A stretch of 37,621 bases of DNA from a virus: positions 1-37,621 of the IMG/VR virus record IMGVR_UViG_3300046028_001210. One strand, given 5' to 3'. The notes beneath the pieces were generated by a model, which saw only the letters and a program-made list of their open reading frames with translations, had not been told where the DNA came from and did not search any database. The position numbers and the translations under genes are program-made. This document shows positions 30,587 through 37,621 of the stretch, piece by piece. Positions within the stretch are counted from its first letter, which is position 1. Every line of letters starts with the position of its first letter.

Positions 30587-31630
30587 ATGGCTATCATTGC
30601 TGATGACAAAGTTGCTAAGGCAATTGCTGCTCACTTGGGTAAGGCAACTGTAGCACCTGCTCCTGCTATTACTACGGCCTTTACTGAGACTAAGGAAGTA
30701 GTGCTTAAAGATGGTCAGGTCTTGTTCAGTACGGTATTTGGTTATGTGCCTAACTTCGGTGACTTCGGTATCACTGTAGCTGGTACGCCTACTGATGGTG
30801 CTATTGCACGACTAGTACCTAAAGCAGATGCTGACTACGTTATCCAGAAGAATGAAGCAGCGTTACTAGTAGCAGGTATGGAAGACGGTGACAAGTCTCT
30901 TATCACTGGCCCTACGGGTAGCGGTAAATCTTCACTAGTTAAGTATGTCTGCGCTAAACTTAACAAGCCCTTCATCCGCATCAATATGTCAGGTGACGTA
31001 GAGAGTGCTAGTCTGTTCGGTACGCTGGTTGTACGTGGTGGCGCTACTGTGTGGGAAGATGGTGCTATCACTGAAGCCGTTAAGTATGGCGCTGTGTGTC
31101 TGGTAGACGAGTGGGAACTGATGCCCTCAGAGATTGCTATGGGTATGCAGAATCTGTTGGAAGAAGACGGTTACCTTTACCTTAAGGAAAAACCCGGAAC
31201 CTCTGATGACCGTACTATGATTCCTGCTGATGGTTTTCGCCTAGTGTTCGCTGGTAATACAGTGGGTCAGGGTGACGTTACTGGTGCATTCAGCGGTGTA
31301 GGTGTACAGAATACAGCTACTATTGACCGATTCACCAATACGCTCCGCCTCAACTACTTGTCGCAAGAGCACGAGATTAACATCATTACTAGTAAGAGTG
31401 ATGTTAAAAAGCCAGTAGCTAAGAACATGGTTAGGTTCGCTGGTCTTATTCGTGCAGCCTACGAGCAGGGTAAGATGGGCCTCACTATGTCGCCACGTAC
31501 ACTCATCAACTGGTCACGTAAGTGCAGCCGGTATGATGTGCAGTATGCCTTGCAAGTGTCATTCACTGAGAAACTTAATCCTGATGATGCTAAGACAGCA
31601 CAAGAGTTTTACACTAAGGTGTTTGCCTAA
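30587..31630 (+). CDS. MoxR-family AAA+ ATPase (CobS-like)
   Basis: The 347-residue protein carries all ATPase motifs: Walker A GPTGSGKS (108-115), Walker B CLVDEWEL (D174/E175), sensor 1 FAGNT (N224) and a probable arginine finger in TIDRF (R248). The Glu-Trp after DE and the sequence ASLFGTLVVRGGATVWEDGAI are typical of the CobS/MoxR branch. The N-terminal 90 residues are Ala/Thr-rich and less conserved. MoxR ATPases act as hexameric chaperones together with VWA partners, and such a gene lies 1 nt upstream. A CobS annotation should not be read as vitamin B12 synthesis: no other cobalamin gene is here. A substrate in replication or in the host is unknown. Confidence 0.9.
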   Translation: MAIIADDKVAKAIAAHLGKATVAPAPAITTAFTETKEVVLKDGQVLFSTVFGYVPNFGDFGITVAGTPTDGAIARLVPKADADYVIQKNEAALLVAGMEDGDKSLITGPTGSGKSSLVKYVCAKLNKPFIRINMSGDVESASLFGTLVVRGGATVWEDGAITEAVKYGAVCLVDEWELMPSEIAMGMQNLLEEDGYLYLKEKPGTSDDRTMIPADGFRLVFAGNTVGQGDVTGAFSGVGVQNTATIDRFTNTLRLNYLSQEHEINIITSKSDVKKPVAKNMVRFAGLIRAAYEQGKMGLTMSPRTLINWSRKCSRYDVQYALQVSFTEKLNPDDAKTAQEFYTKVFA

Positions 31631-31933
31631 GTGTGTAAGCAGGACATTAGTGCGTTTGTGTACGATAAACGTGGGAGGCTGTTGGCAACGGGCCAGAACT
31701 CCTACGTTAAGACGCATCCACTGATGGCAAAGACTGCTCTATCAATGGGTGAGCCACACAAGATATACCTACATGCAGAGGTTGCAGCATTGGTTAAATG
31801 TGATTGGAGTAAAGCATATAGAATATTAGTAACACGTTATGGTAAAGATGGTAGGCCACTGCTGGCAAAGCCATGCAAGGTCTGTCATCAAGTTATATCC
31901 ATGACTTCTATTAAGGTTATAGAATATACATGA
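31631..31933 (+). CDS. Small zinc-dependent deaminase
   Basis: The 100-residue protein uses a GTG start immediately after the ATPase stop. It has the cytidine deaminase zinc site HAEVAAL (H48, E50) and PCKVC (C82, C85), with ITSIKV-type final strand. It is shorter than typical dCMP deaminases (150-180 residues) and lacks extra insertions, so it may be a minimal CDA-fold enzyme acting on free nucleotides or on nucleic acid. Phage dCMP deaminases feed dUMP/dTTP synthesis; no thymidylate synthase is in the window. The end overlaps the primase start by 4 nt, putting it in the replication operon. Substrate cannot be told from sequence. Confidence 0.78.
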   Translation: MCKQDISAFVYDKRGRLLATGQNSYVKTHPLMAKTALSMGEPHKIYLHAEVAALVKCDWSKAYRILVTRYGKDGRPLLAKPCKVCHQVISMTSIKVIEYT

Positions 31934-32751
31934 CCACTTATTATGGTAGGGATGCACTTCATGTGCTTACTAGTAACGCCAGCGACTATGAGGAAATTGC
32001 TGAAGGCGGTCAGATGAAATACAATCACGCTGATTGCCCTATGGGTGTAGACCATAAGCGTAGGTTGTTTGTTAAAAATGTAGACGGTGCTTATTTATGG
32101 CACTGCCACAATTGCTCAGACAGTGGTTACTACAGGCCAGTAGAGAGTTTAAGAAAGATTAAAGAAGATAAAGATAGTGTACACAAACTAGTAGAGAGGC
32201 TTGACTACCAACATCAGGTAAACAGAATGGCCCACCAATCATATGCAGACTTTGATTTACGTGGGCAGATGTGGCTTAATGATTATGACTTTGATGAAGA
32301 GTTATGCAACGAGTACGGTATTGTAGAAGATGTTGACGGTGTTGTATTACCCGTATGGAATCAGAACAAGATTTGCGGATACCAGAAAAGGCGCTATGAC
32401 CGTAATCCTAAGTACATGACGTACACAAACAACGGTTGTTCTTACCTTAAGGGCGACCCTAAAAAGCCGCTAGTACTTGTAGAAGACTTGTTAAGCAGCT
32501 ATAAGTTACATAGTGTAGGGTACAGTACTCTATGTCTACTTGGGACTAAGTTAGACCTAAACATTCTGATGACCTTGAAACTTGACAAGGTAGAAAGGGT
32601 TGTGCTATGGTTAGACTCAGACCCAGCAGGGCACGCAGGTACAATGAAGATATACAAAGAAATATCACCAGTAGTAAATCACGTTACTAGTATTCATATG
32701 CAGCAGCCTAAAGAAATTCCGCTAAAAGAATTAGCATCAATGGATATGTAA
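31930..32751 (+). CDS. DNA primase (zinc finger + TOPRIM)
   Basis: The 273-residue protein has an N-terminal zinc-binding region with C36, H42, C59 and C62 (CPMGVDH...WHCHNC). A TOPRIM domain follows, with LVLVEDLLSSYK (E185) and VVLWLDSDPAGHAG (D229, D231). The middle (GYQKRRYDRNPKYMTY) is the RNAP-like basic site. It should make RNA primers for lagging-strand synthesis with the separate helicase encoded 14 nt downstream, in contrast to T7 gp4, where both are fused. The start ATG overlaps the deaminase stop by ATGA. Length fits split primases of marine podoviruses. Confidence 0.88.
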   Translation: MTTYYGRDALHVLTSNASDYEEIAEGGQMKYNHADCPMGVDHKRRLFVKNVDGAYLWHCHNCSDSGYYRPVESLRKIKEDKDSVHKLVERLDYQHQVNRMAHQSYADFDLRGQMWLNDYDFDEELCNEYGIVEDVDGVVLPVWNQNKICGYQKRRYDRNPKYMTYTNNGCSYLKGDPKKPLVLVEDLLSSYKLHSVGYSTLCLLGTKLDLNILMTLKLDKVERVVLWLDSDPAGHAGTMKIYKEISPVVNHVTSIHMQQPKEIPLKELASMDM

Positions 32752-32765
32752 ATAAAGGAAATAAA

Positions 32766-34031
32766 TTGTCTTATGATATTGATCTGTTAGTTGTTGTATA
32801 CGATAAGGATGTATACAACAGATTCAAAGAGCATGTAAAGAAACACACTGTGTCTTCTATTACATTGGATTTGTTTAGTGTTATGGGGGAGTATTGGGAC
32901 AACTACCCTGAGCGTACACGAGTAGACTTCGATGAATTCAAAACCTTCTACTACATTGTGCGAGGTAAGAAAATTAAAGACCCTGCACTGTATGAGATGG
33001 CATTCGATAACTTGCAGGATGCGTTAGATAAACCTAGGGCAATCGCTAAGGACATTCTAGCCAAACTAATTGAGACAGATTACGCTACTAAGATTTATGA
33101 TGTGTGTCTTAAGATTGGTACAGGGCACGGTGGTGACCTTACTAGTATTGAGCCTATGCTTAAAGACTATAAGAAAGAGATTGGTGCTAGTGTAGAGAAG
33201 ACAGATGTGTTTGTAACACCTAGCCTATCCTACCTAAGCAGCACAGTTGCAAGTGGTGGACTTAGGTGGCGACTGAAAGAGTTAAACATATCACTAGGCC
33301 CGTTACGTAAGGGTGATTTCGTTATTGTGGCAGCTAGACCAGAGACAGGTAAGACAACGTTTACAGCTAGTGAGGCAAGCTACATGATGCCACAGCTTAT
33401 GCCTGACGAGCATGTTATTTGGATTAACAATGAGGAAGCAAGTAACAAGGTTATGATGCGTGTGATTCAAGCATTCAACGGCGTTACTACAGGCGACCTA
33501 ATGGCAGAGCCTGAAAAATATGAGGAAAAGTTTATTAGTAATGGTGGTGCTAGGTTTCTTGTACTCGATGACGATAGTGGTATCAAAAGCGTTAACAAAA
33601 TCTCAACACTATTTGCTGAATTCAAGCCGGGACTAATTATCTTTGACCAACTAGATAAGGTACATGGTTTCAGTAATGAGTCTAGAGATGACCTACGTAT
33701 CGGTAAGTTGTACGAGTGGGCACGAGATGTTGCTAAAGACTATTGCCCAGTGATTGCCATTAGCCAAGTAGACGGCACAGGTGAGGGTGAAAAATGGATT
33801 CAGATGAATCAACTACGAGGGAGCAAGACAGACAAGATTGGTGAGGCTGATGCTATCATTACAATCGGTAAGAGTAATGAGCCAGCTATGGACTTGCAAC
33901 GTTACATCCATGTACCTAAGAACAAGTTGTTCGGTGGTGATGAGACACTAGAGGCGCATCGACATGGTTGTTTTGAGGTAGAGATTGAACCATCAAAAGC
34001 AAGGTATACAAGCAAATGGAAAACAAGGTAA
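32766..34031 (+). CDS. Replicative DNA helicase (DnaB/RecA fold)
   Basis: Translation probably starts at TTG (32766) preceded by AAAGGAA. The 421-residue product has an N-terminal helical domain (1-170) and a RecA-like ATPase: Walker A ARPETGKT (190-197), Walker B LIIFDQLD (D294), motif H3 AISQVDG (Q334) and the DNA-binding/arginine-finger region QLRGSKTDKIGEADAII (349-366). It should form a hexamer that unwinds DNA ahead of the polymerase, loaded with the primase encoded upstream. The TTG start may lower its level relative to neighbours. The final codons overlap the start of the next gene by 16 nt. Confidence 0.9.
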   Translation: MSYDIDLLVVVYDKDVYNRFKEHVKKHTVSSITLDLFSVMGEYWDNYPERTRVDFDEFKTFYYIVRGKKIKDPALYEMAFDNLQDALDKPRAIAKDILAKLIETDYATKIYDVCLKIGTGHGGDLTSIEPMLKDYKKEIGASVEKTDVFVTPSLSYLSSTVASGGLRWRLKELNISLGPLRKGDFVIVAARPETGKTTFTASEASYMMPQLMPDEHVIWINNEEASNKVMMRVIQAFNGVTTGDLMAEPEKYEEKFISNGGARFLVLDDDSGIKSVNKISTLFAEFKPGLIIFDQLDKVHGFSNESRDDLRIGKLYEWARDVAKDYCPVIAISQVDGTGEGEKWIQMNQLRGSKTDKIGEADAIITIGKSNEPAMDLQRYIHVPKNKLFGGDETLEAHRHGCFEVEIEPSKARYTSKWKTR

Positions 34032-34255
34032 AACCTAAGATTGGTGATGTGTTTTGGAATACAAAAGGTAACTATGGTAAAATTTACATAGAAGTATCTG
34101 GTGATAGCAAAACAACTGACCATGTAATGTTTAGTAAAACTGGTTTGTGGGCAGGATATTCTCCTACTAGCACATTACGTGTAGCTGATGATTTTGTGCT
34201 GCTGTTTAACTTACATGACTTACTTAAGGATTGTATAAATGAATCTGGTACTTGA
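34016..34255 (+). CDS. Hypothetical small protein between helicase and polymerase
   Basis: The 79-residue protein starts MENKVKPKIGDVFWNTKGNYG and looks like a small beta barrel (KIYIEVSGDSKTTDHVMFS, LWAGYSPTSTLRVADDFVLLF). It overlaps both the helicase end and the polymerase start (17 nt), so it is translated in the same coupled message. GDVFW..KG resembles SH3-like or KOW-like openings, but this is weak. Replication accessory function possible; unknown. Confidence 0.65.
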   Translation: MENKVKPKIGDVFWNTKGNYGKIYIEVSGDSKTTDHVMFSKTGLWAGYSPTSTLRVADDFVLLFNLHDLLKDCINESGT

Positions 34256-36137
34256 CTTAGAGACTTCTATTAAATGCCCCGTAGGTAACAACAAAGCTAA
34301 TCCTATGTGGCACGGTAATAACATTGTTGCGTCTGGTTGGAAGATTGATACTAATAATGTTCAGACAATGTACGTTAAGACAGGTGTTTCACCTAGCTAC
34401 CTTAAGGCTATCTGCGACAAGGCTACGCTAGTCATTGGGCATAACATTAAGTTTGATCTGTTGTACTTGTATAGGGGTACATTGTTTAAGTTGCCACATA
34501 TCTGGTGTACTCAGCTTGCAGCCTACATTCTTTCTGGTCAGCGTCATATGTACGCCAGCTTAGATGAGTTGACACTAGAGTATGTTGGTGTACATGCCAT
34601 TAAAGATGACAAGATTAAAACCTATTGGAAGAATGGTGTTAACACTGAAGACATTCCAGAGGAAGAACTTATCCCCTATCTGGAAGCAGACGTAGAGAAT
34701 ACAGCAGCTATTTTCAATGCTCAGTTTAATGAGTGTGTAGAGTTGGATATCTTACCGCTAATGTTTACTCAGATGGATGCATTACGTGCCACTATCCAGA
34801 TGAACATAAACGGTATGAAGATTGATAAAGAGTATGTGGACGAACAGCGTATCTATTACGGCAATGTTTTGAGGATGGCACAAGATGAAGCAAAGCGTAT
34901 TGCACCTGACTTAGATACAGCTAGCCCTAAGCAATTGTCTCTGTATTATTTCGGTGGTACTTCTAAGGAGATGGTTAGGGAGAGTGTTGGCTTCTACAAG
35001 AATGGTAAGGAAAAATTTAAACTTATAGAACACACAGTTGTACTTGACCAGAGATACGCGCCAATTGGTGAGGTTGGTAAGAATGGTTATTACAGCGTAG
35101 ATGATGCAGTGTTACAACACCTGTCCAAAAGTGGCAACAGGTTAGCAGATGCGTTACTAGTAATCAGAGAGACTACTAAGATTAAGGAAACCTACTACGA
35201 GGGATTGAACACACTGCTATTCCCTACAGATTGTATCTATCCTAACCTTAATCACTGCGCTACAAAGACGGGAAGACTGTCATCAACTAATCCCAACTTA
35301 CAGAACCAAACTGATACTGGTGATGTTAAGCGATCTTACATTAGCCGTTACGGTAGTGAGGGTAGGATTGTGGAGCTTGATTACTCTCAGCTTGAGATGG
35401 TTGCACTGGCCTATCTAGCAGATGATAAGCAACTCATTGAGGATATTAATGCTGGTCGTGATATGCACAGGGAACTTTATAAAGGAATGTATGGTCGGTA
35501 TCCAACTGACAAAGAACGGAAGCCCTTTAAACGATTTAGTTTCCTGCTCGTTTACGGAGGTGGAGCTACTACACTTATGGCGCAAAGTGGTTGTGATAGA
35601 GCTACAGCTACGAAATTCATTAAAACATTCTACACACGATACAAAGGAGTTAAGACCTACCATGAAGAAATAGTTAAGAAAGCTAACGACAACGCAGTTG
35701 TGTTGTATGACCCTGCTAAGAGTGGGCCGCAATACACCTACTACCACAGCAGCCCTACAGGGCGACATTACTTGTTCAACAAGTACCCCAACGAATACAA
35801 AGGTGACTTATCTTTTAGCCCCACAGAACTTAAGAACTGGCCCATTCAAGGGTTTGCTACAGGCGATGTTGTACCTATGATGGTTGGTATTCTTCTACGT
35901 AAATTAGAAGAGGCTAATCTATCTTCTAGTGCATTACTAGTAATGACTGTGCATGATAGTGTGGTGCTTGACGTACCTAATTATTTAGTATATGATACGG
36001 CTGCTTTAGCAAAGAAGACATTGGAAGATGCACCAATGTATATGAAACAATATTTCGGTATTGATTTCCCATGTAAACTCGGTGTCGGCGTAGAGGTCGG
36101 CATTAATTGGCAAGATAAAACTGAATATTCATTCTAA
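34239..36137 (+). CDS. DNA polymerase, family A (T7-like) with 3'-5' exonuclease
   Basis: The 632-residue enzyme has an intact proofreading domain: exo I DLET (D6, E8), exo II GHNIKFD (D73), exo III YLEAD (Y147, D151). The polymerase domain has TGRLSSTNPNLQN (344-356), motif A VELDYSQLE (D381), motif B with R427, K431, F435, Y439 in RKPFKRFSFLLVYG, and motif C VHDSV (H572, D573). F435 is at the position of E. coli Phe762, which governs dNTP/ddNTP discrimination; T7 has Tyr there. There is no 5' nuclease domain. It should replicate the phage genome with the adjacent helicase and primase. A ribosome site AAGGA is 8 nt upstream of the ATG. Length is near T7 gp5 (704). Confidence 0.95.
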   Translation: MNLVLDLETSIKCPVGNNKANPMWHGNNIVASGWKIDTNNVQTMYVKTGVSPSYLKAICDKATLVIGHNIKFDLLYLYRGTLFKLPHIWCTQLAAYILSGQRHMYASLDELTLEYVGVHAIKDDKIKTYWKNGVNTEDIPEEELIPYLEADVENTAAIFNAQFNECVELDILPLMFTQMDALRATIQMNINGMKIDKEYVDEQRIYYGNVLRMAQDEAKRIAPDLDTASPKQLSLYYFGGTSKEMVRESVGFYKNGKEKFKLIEHTVVLDQRYAPIGEVGKNGYYSVDDAVLQHLSKSGNRLADALLVIRETTKIKETYYEGLNTLLFPTDCIYPNLNHCATKTGRLSSTNPNLQNQTDTGDVKRSYISRYGSEGRIVELDYSQLEMVALAYLADDKQLIEDINAGRDMHRELYKGMYGRYPTDKERKPFKRFSFLLVYGGGATTLMAQSGCDRATATKFIKTFYTRYKGVKTYHEEIVKKANDNAVVLYDPAKSGPQYTYYHSSPTGRHYLFNKYPNEYKGDLSFSPTELKNWPIQGFATGDVVPMMVGILLRKLEEANLSSSALLVMTVHDSVVLDVPNYLVYDTAALAKKTLEDAPMYMKQYFGIDFPCKLGVGVEVGINWQDKTEYSF

Positions 36138-36144
36138 GGAAACT

Positions 36145-36645
36145 ATGAGCTACATTATTGAAAACATCACGAACAAAGAAGTTAACACTAAGTTTGGCCC
36201 TAAGCCAGCTTACACCATTGTGTGTGGCGGTGAACGCTACAGCTACGGTTTTAAGAAGCCTACGTTTAACATTGGTGATGAGGTTGACTTTCAATTCACT
36301 GAGAATACGTATGGTAAGAACGTTGATCTAACGTCTGTTCAGATGCTTAAGAAGGGGGTAGGCGCAACTACTGTTGGTAGCACTGCTACAGCCCCGTCTA
36401 AGCCCTCCTACAGCCCTCCTAGCAAGGTGTTCCCTATCCCTGCTCTACATGGTGATCGTGCCATTGTCCGGCAGAACAGTATCACTAACGCTACTAAGGC
36501 AGTGTGTGATTTTATGGAAGGTAATCCAGAGTCACTAACTGAGTATGCTCAAATGATTATCGAAACTGCACGTATGTTTGAAGCCTACTCATGCGGTGAC
36601 TTAGATGCTGCGGCAGCAGAAGAGTTGATGACTGACAAGGGCTAA
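36145..36645 (+). CDS. Possible ssDNA-binding or replication accessory protein
   Basis: The 166-residue protein lies 7 nt after the polymerase and 1 nt before the nuclease. Residues 1-70 are beta-rich (YTIVCGGERYSYGFKKPTFNIGDEVDFQFTEN) and could be an OB fold. A Pro/Ser/Thr-rich linker follows (SKPSYSPPSKVFPIP, about 84-100), then a helical C-terminal part ending DAAAAEELMTDKG. The acidic aromatic tail of bacterial SSB is absent. Position between polymerase and exonuclease, and the small OB-like barrel plus flexible linker, suggest ssDNA binding. The call remains tentative; a recombination mediator is an alternative. Confidence 0.55.
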   Translation: MSYIIENITNKEVNTKFGPKPAYTIVCGGERYSYGFKKPTFNIGDEVDFQFTENTYGKNVDLTSVQMLKKGVGATTVGSTATAPSKPSYSPPSKVFPIPALHGDRAIVRQNSITNATKAVCDFMEGNPESLTEYAQMIIETARMFEAYSCGDLDAAAAEELMTDKG

Positions 36646-36646
36646 T

Positions 36647-37471
36647 ATGAAATCCATCCACACACTAGTGGATGACATTTACAGTGTGGTTGCGGGAGGC
36701 TTGCCTCCTGCTACTAGTAACAACAAGGTAGAGGTCAGCTACGATAAATGGTTTAATCCACGAGGGCATGAGCGAGATAAGAATGTGTTATACTTCAGTG
36801 AAGTTGGAGCACAGTGTTTTCGTAGCCTTTGGTACAAGTACAACAAGCCTGAGCTAGCACAGAAACCAGATGGTAACTTGCTACTCAAATTCTTTTACGG
36901 AGATATTCTAGAAGAGTTGGTGCTGAATGTAGCTGAAGATGCAGGGCACACAGTAGAGAAGAAGCAAGAGCGAGTTATTTATGACGTTGGTAATGGTTGG
37001 ATTGTCAGGGGCCGCATTGACGCAGTGATTGACAACGTGATGGTAGACGTTAAGAGCACCACTAAGTTTGGTGTTGAGAAGTTTAAGAACGGACTACAGG
37101 ATGACCCATTTGGATATTACCAACAACTTAACGGCTATGCTTCTGCTCTTAATTATGATAATGCTGGCTTTCTCACTATACAAAAAGAGCTAGGACACGT
37201 AGCTTATTTCCCAATTACGGTAGATAAGAGTATGTTCCAGATGCAAGCTGTAAGTGCTGTAGATGCTGTTACCTCTGACATTACTAGTATTCCACGGCTT
37301 GACCCCGTACCTGCTAGTAAGACCAGTAAGAATAAGAAGTTATGCACTGCTTGTTCTTATTGTAGTTTTAAGAAAGAGTGCTTCCCTGAGTTGCGTACTT
37401 TTATGTATGCTTCTGGCCCAGAGTTTTTAGTTGATGTTGTAGACCTACCACGAGTAATGGAGATAGTATGA
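36647..37471 (+). CDS. Cas4/RecB-like PD-(D/E)XK nuclease with Fe-S cluster motif
   Basis: The 274-residue protein has the nuclease core RGRIDAVIDN (D125), VMVDVKST (D134, K136) and QLNGYA (Q160, Y164), i.e. motifs II, III and QxxxY of the RecB/Cas4 family. C57 (GAQCFRSLWY) together with C236, C239 and C245 (CTACSYCSFKKEC) gives the four-Cys pattern of Fe-S nucleases such as Cas4 and AddB. In this place it probably takes the role of T7 gp6 exonuclease, trimming DNA ends, recycling host DNA or helping recombination. No CRISPR array or cas1/cas2 is in the window. The stop overlaps the next start (ATGA). Confidence 0.88.
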   Translation: MKSIHTLVDDIYSVVAGGLPPATSNNKVEVSYDKWFNPRGHERDKNVLYFSEVGAQCFRSLWYKYNKPELAQKPDGNLLLKFFYGDILEELVLNVAEDAGHTVEKKQERVIYDVGNGWIVRGRIDAVIDNVMVDVKSTTKFGVEKFKNGLQDDPFGYYQQLNGYASALNYDNAGFLTIQKELGHVAYFPITVDKSMFQMQAVSAVDAVTSDITSIPRLDPVPASKTSKNKKLCTACSYCSFKKECFPELRTFMYASGPEFLVDVVDLPRVMEIV

Positions 37472-37621
37472 AATATAATTCACGTTCTTTTTTAAATAAA
37501 TCTACTGGCCTTGCAGCCATTGAGATTAGTGTTGTAACTACCACTACATACGTTGATGCTAATTTAGCTATCAGCGATTGTAATAAGGTTGTTAACATTG
37601 ACCTTAGTAGTTCTAGCAAGG
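37468..37621 (+). CDS. Truncated gene at the right window edge, unknown function
   Basis: An ATG at 37468 overlapping the nuclease TGA opens a frame that continues past the window end (51 codons seen). The visible part begins MKYNSRSFLNKSTGLAAIEI and is rich in Val/Thr/Ser strands (SVVTTTTYVDANLAIS). Too little is present to assign a family. The coupling suggests another replication or recombination gene. Confidence 0.6.
   Translation, partial: MKYNSRSFLNKSTGLAAIEISVVTTTTYVDANLAISDCNKVVNIDLSSSSK

Noticed and set aside
30587-31630. CobS-like ATPase read as a cobalamin biosynthesis gene
   Set aside because: Only the generic MoxR ATPase and a VWA partner are present. No CobN or other B12 pathway gene is in the window, so a metabolic role is not supported.
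36647-37471. CRISPR-Cas locus suggested by the Cas4-like nuclease
   Set aside because: No repeat-spacer array and no cas1, cas2 or effector gene were seen. The gene is part of the replication operon.

Overview
The window is a 37.6 kb piece of a double-stranded DNA tailed phage with a short-tailed (T7-like podovirus) virion. This rests on a collinear virion block (portal, scaffold, major capsid protein, terminator, tail tubular proteins A and B, GNAT-like gp13, gp14-, gp15- and gp16-like internal virion proteins) and on a replication block with TOPRIM primase, DnaB/RecA-fold helicase, family A DNA polymerase and a Cas4/RecB-like nuclease. No host gene, rRNA or tRNA was seen, and no single-subunit RNA polymerase or integrase lies inside the window. 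Both ends cut through genes, so the genome continues. The MoxR-type ATPase plus VWA protein pair next to a T7-like replisome recalls what I remember of cobavirus/Zobellviridae-type and N4-type phages. That placement is an inference and the host is unknown.

The genome is split into two divergent arms. The left arm (26280 down to 1, minus strand) holds, in transcription order: tail fibre genes (26280-21293, with a fibre/HNH fusion and a free-standing HNH gene at 20737-21306), a lysis cassette (20727-19015), packaging genes (small conserved proteins, TerS, an HNH-like protein, TerL; 19013-16094), portal, an AT-rich orphan, scaffold, major capsid protein, a probable decoration protein, a strong terminator, an appendage protein that seems to start at AUA, tail tube genes and internal virion proteins. 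Most neighbours are joined by ATGA or TAATG overlaps, indicating long translationally coupled messages. Two copies of one 34-bp two-block element, before the fibre operon and before the scaffold/capsid operon, are the best candidates for late promoters.

The 1.3 kb gap at 26281-27599 has no convincing gene. It carries promoter element A, G-rich tracts, a tandem 14-bp repeat, about 330 bp of TATACTAT-like AT-rich DNA, a duplicated two-block leader repeat with TGTAAGG words, a boxA-like sequence and several hairpins. It is the likely early control region and a candidate replication origin.

The right arm (27600 to the end, plus strand) starts with small early genes of unknown function. A tight operon follows: VWA protein with an N-terminal HExxH motif, MoxR-like ATPase, small zinc deaminase, primase, helicase, a small orphan, DNA polymerase, a possible ssDNA-binding protein, an Fe-S PD-(D/E)XK nuclease and a truncated unknown gene. 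The first three genes are coupled to the replisome and are the least explained system here. The palindrome ACTAGT (often TTACTAGTA) is strongly over-represented in this arm.
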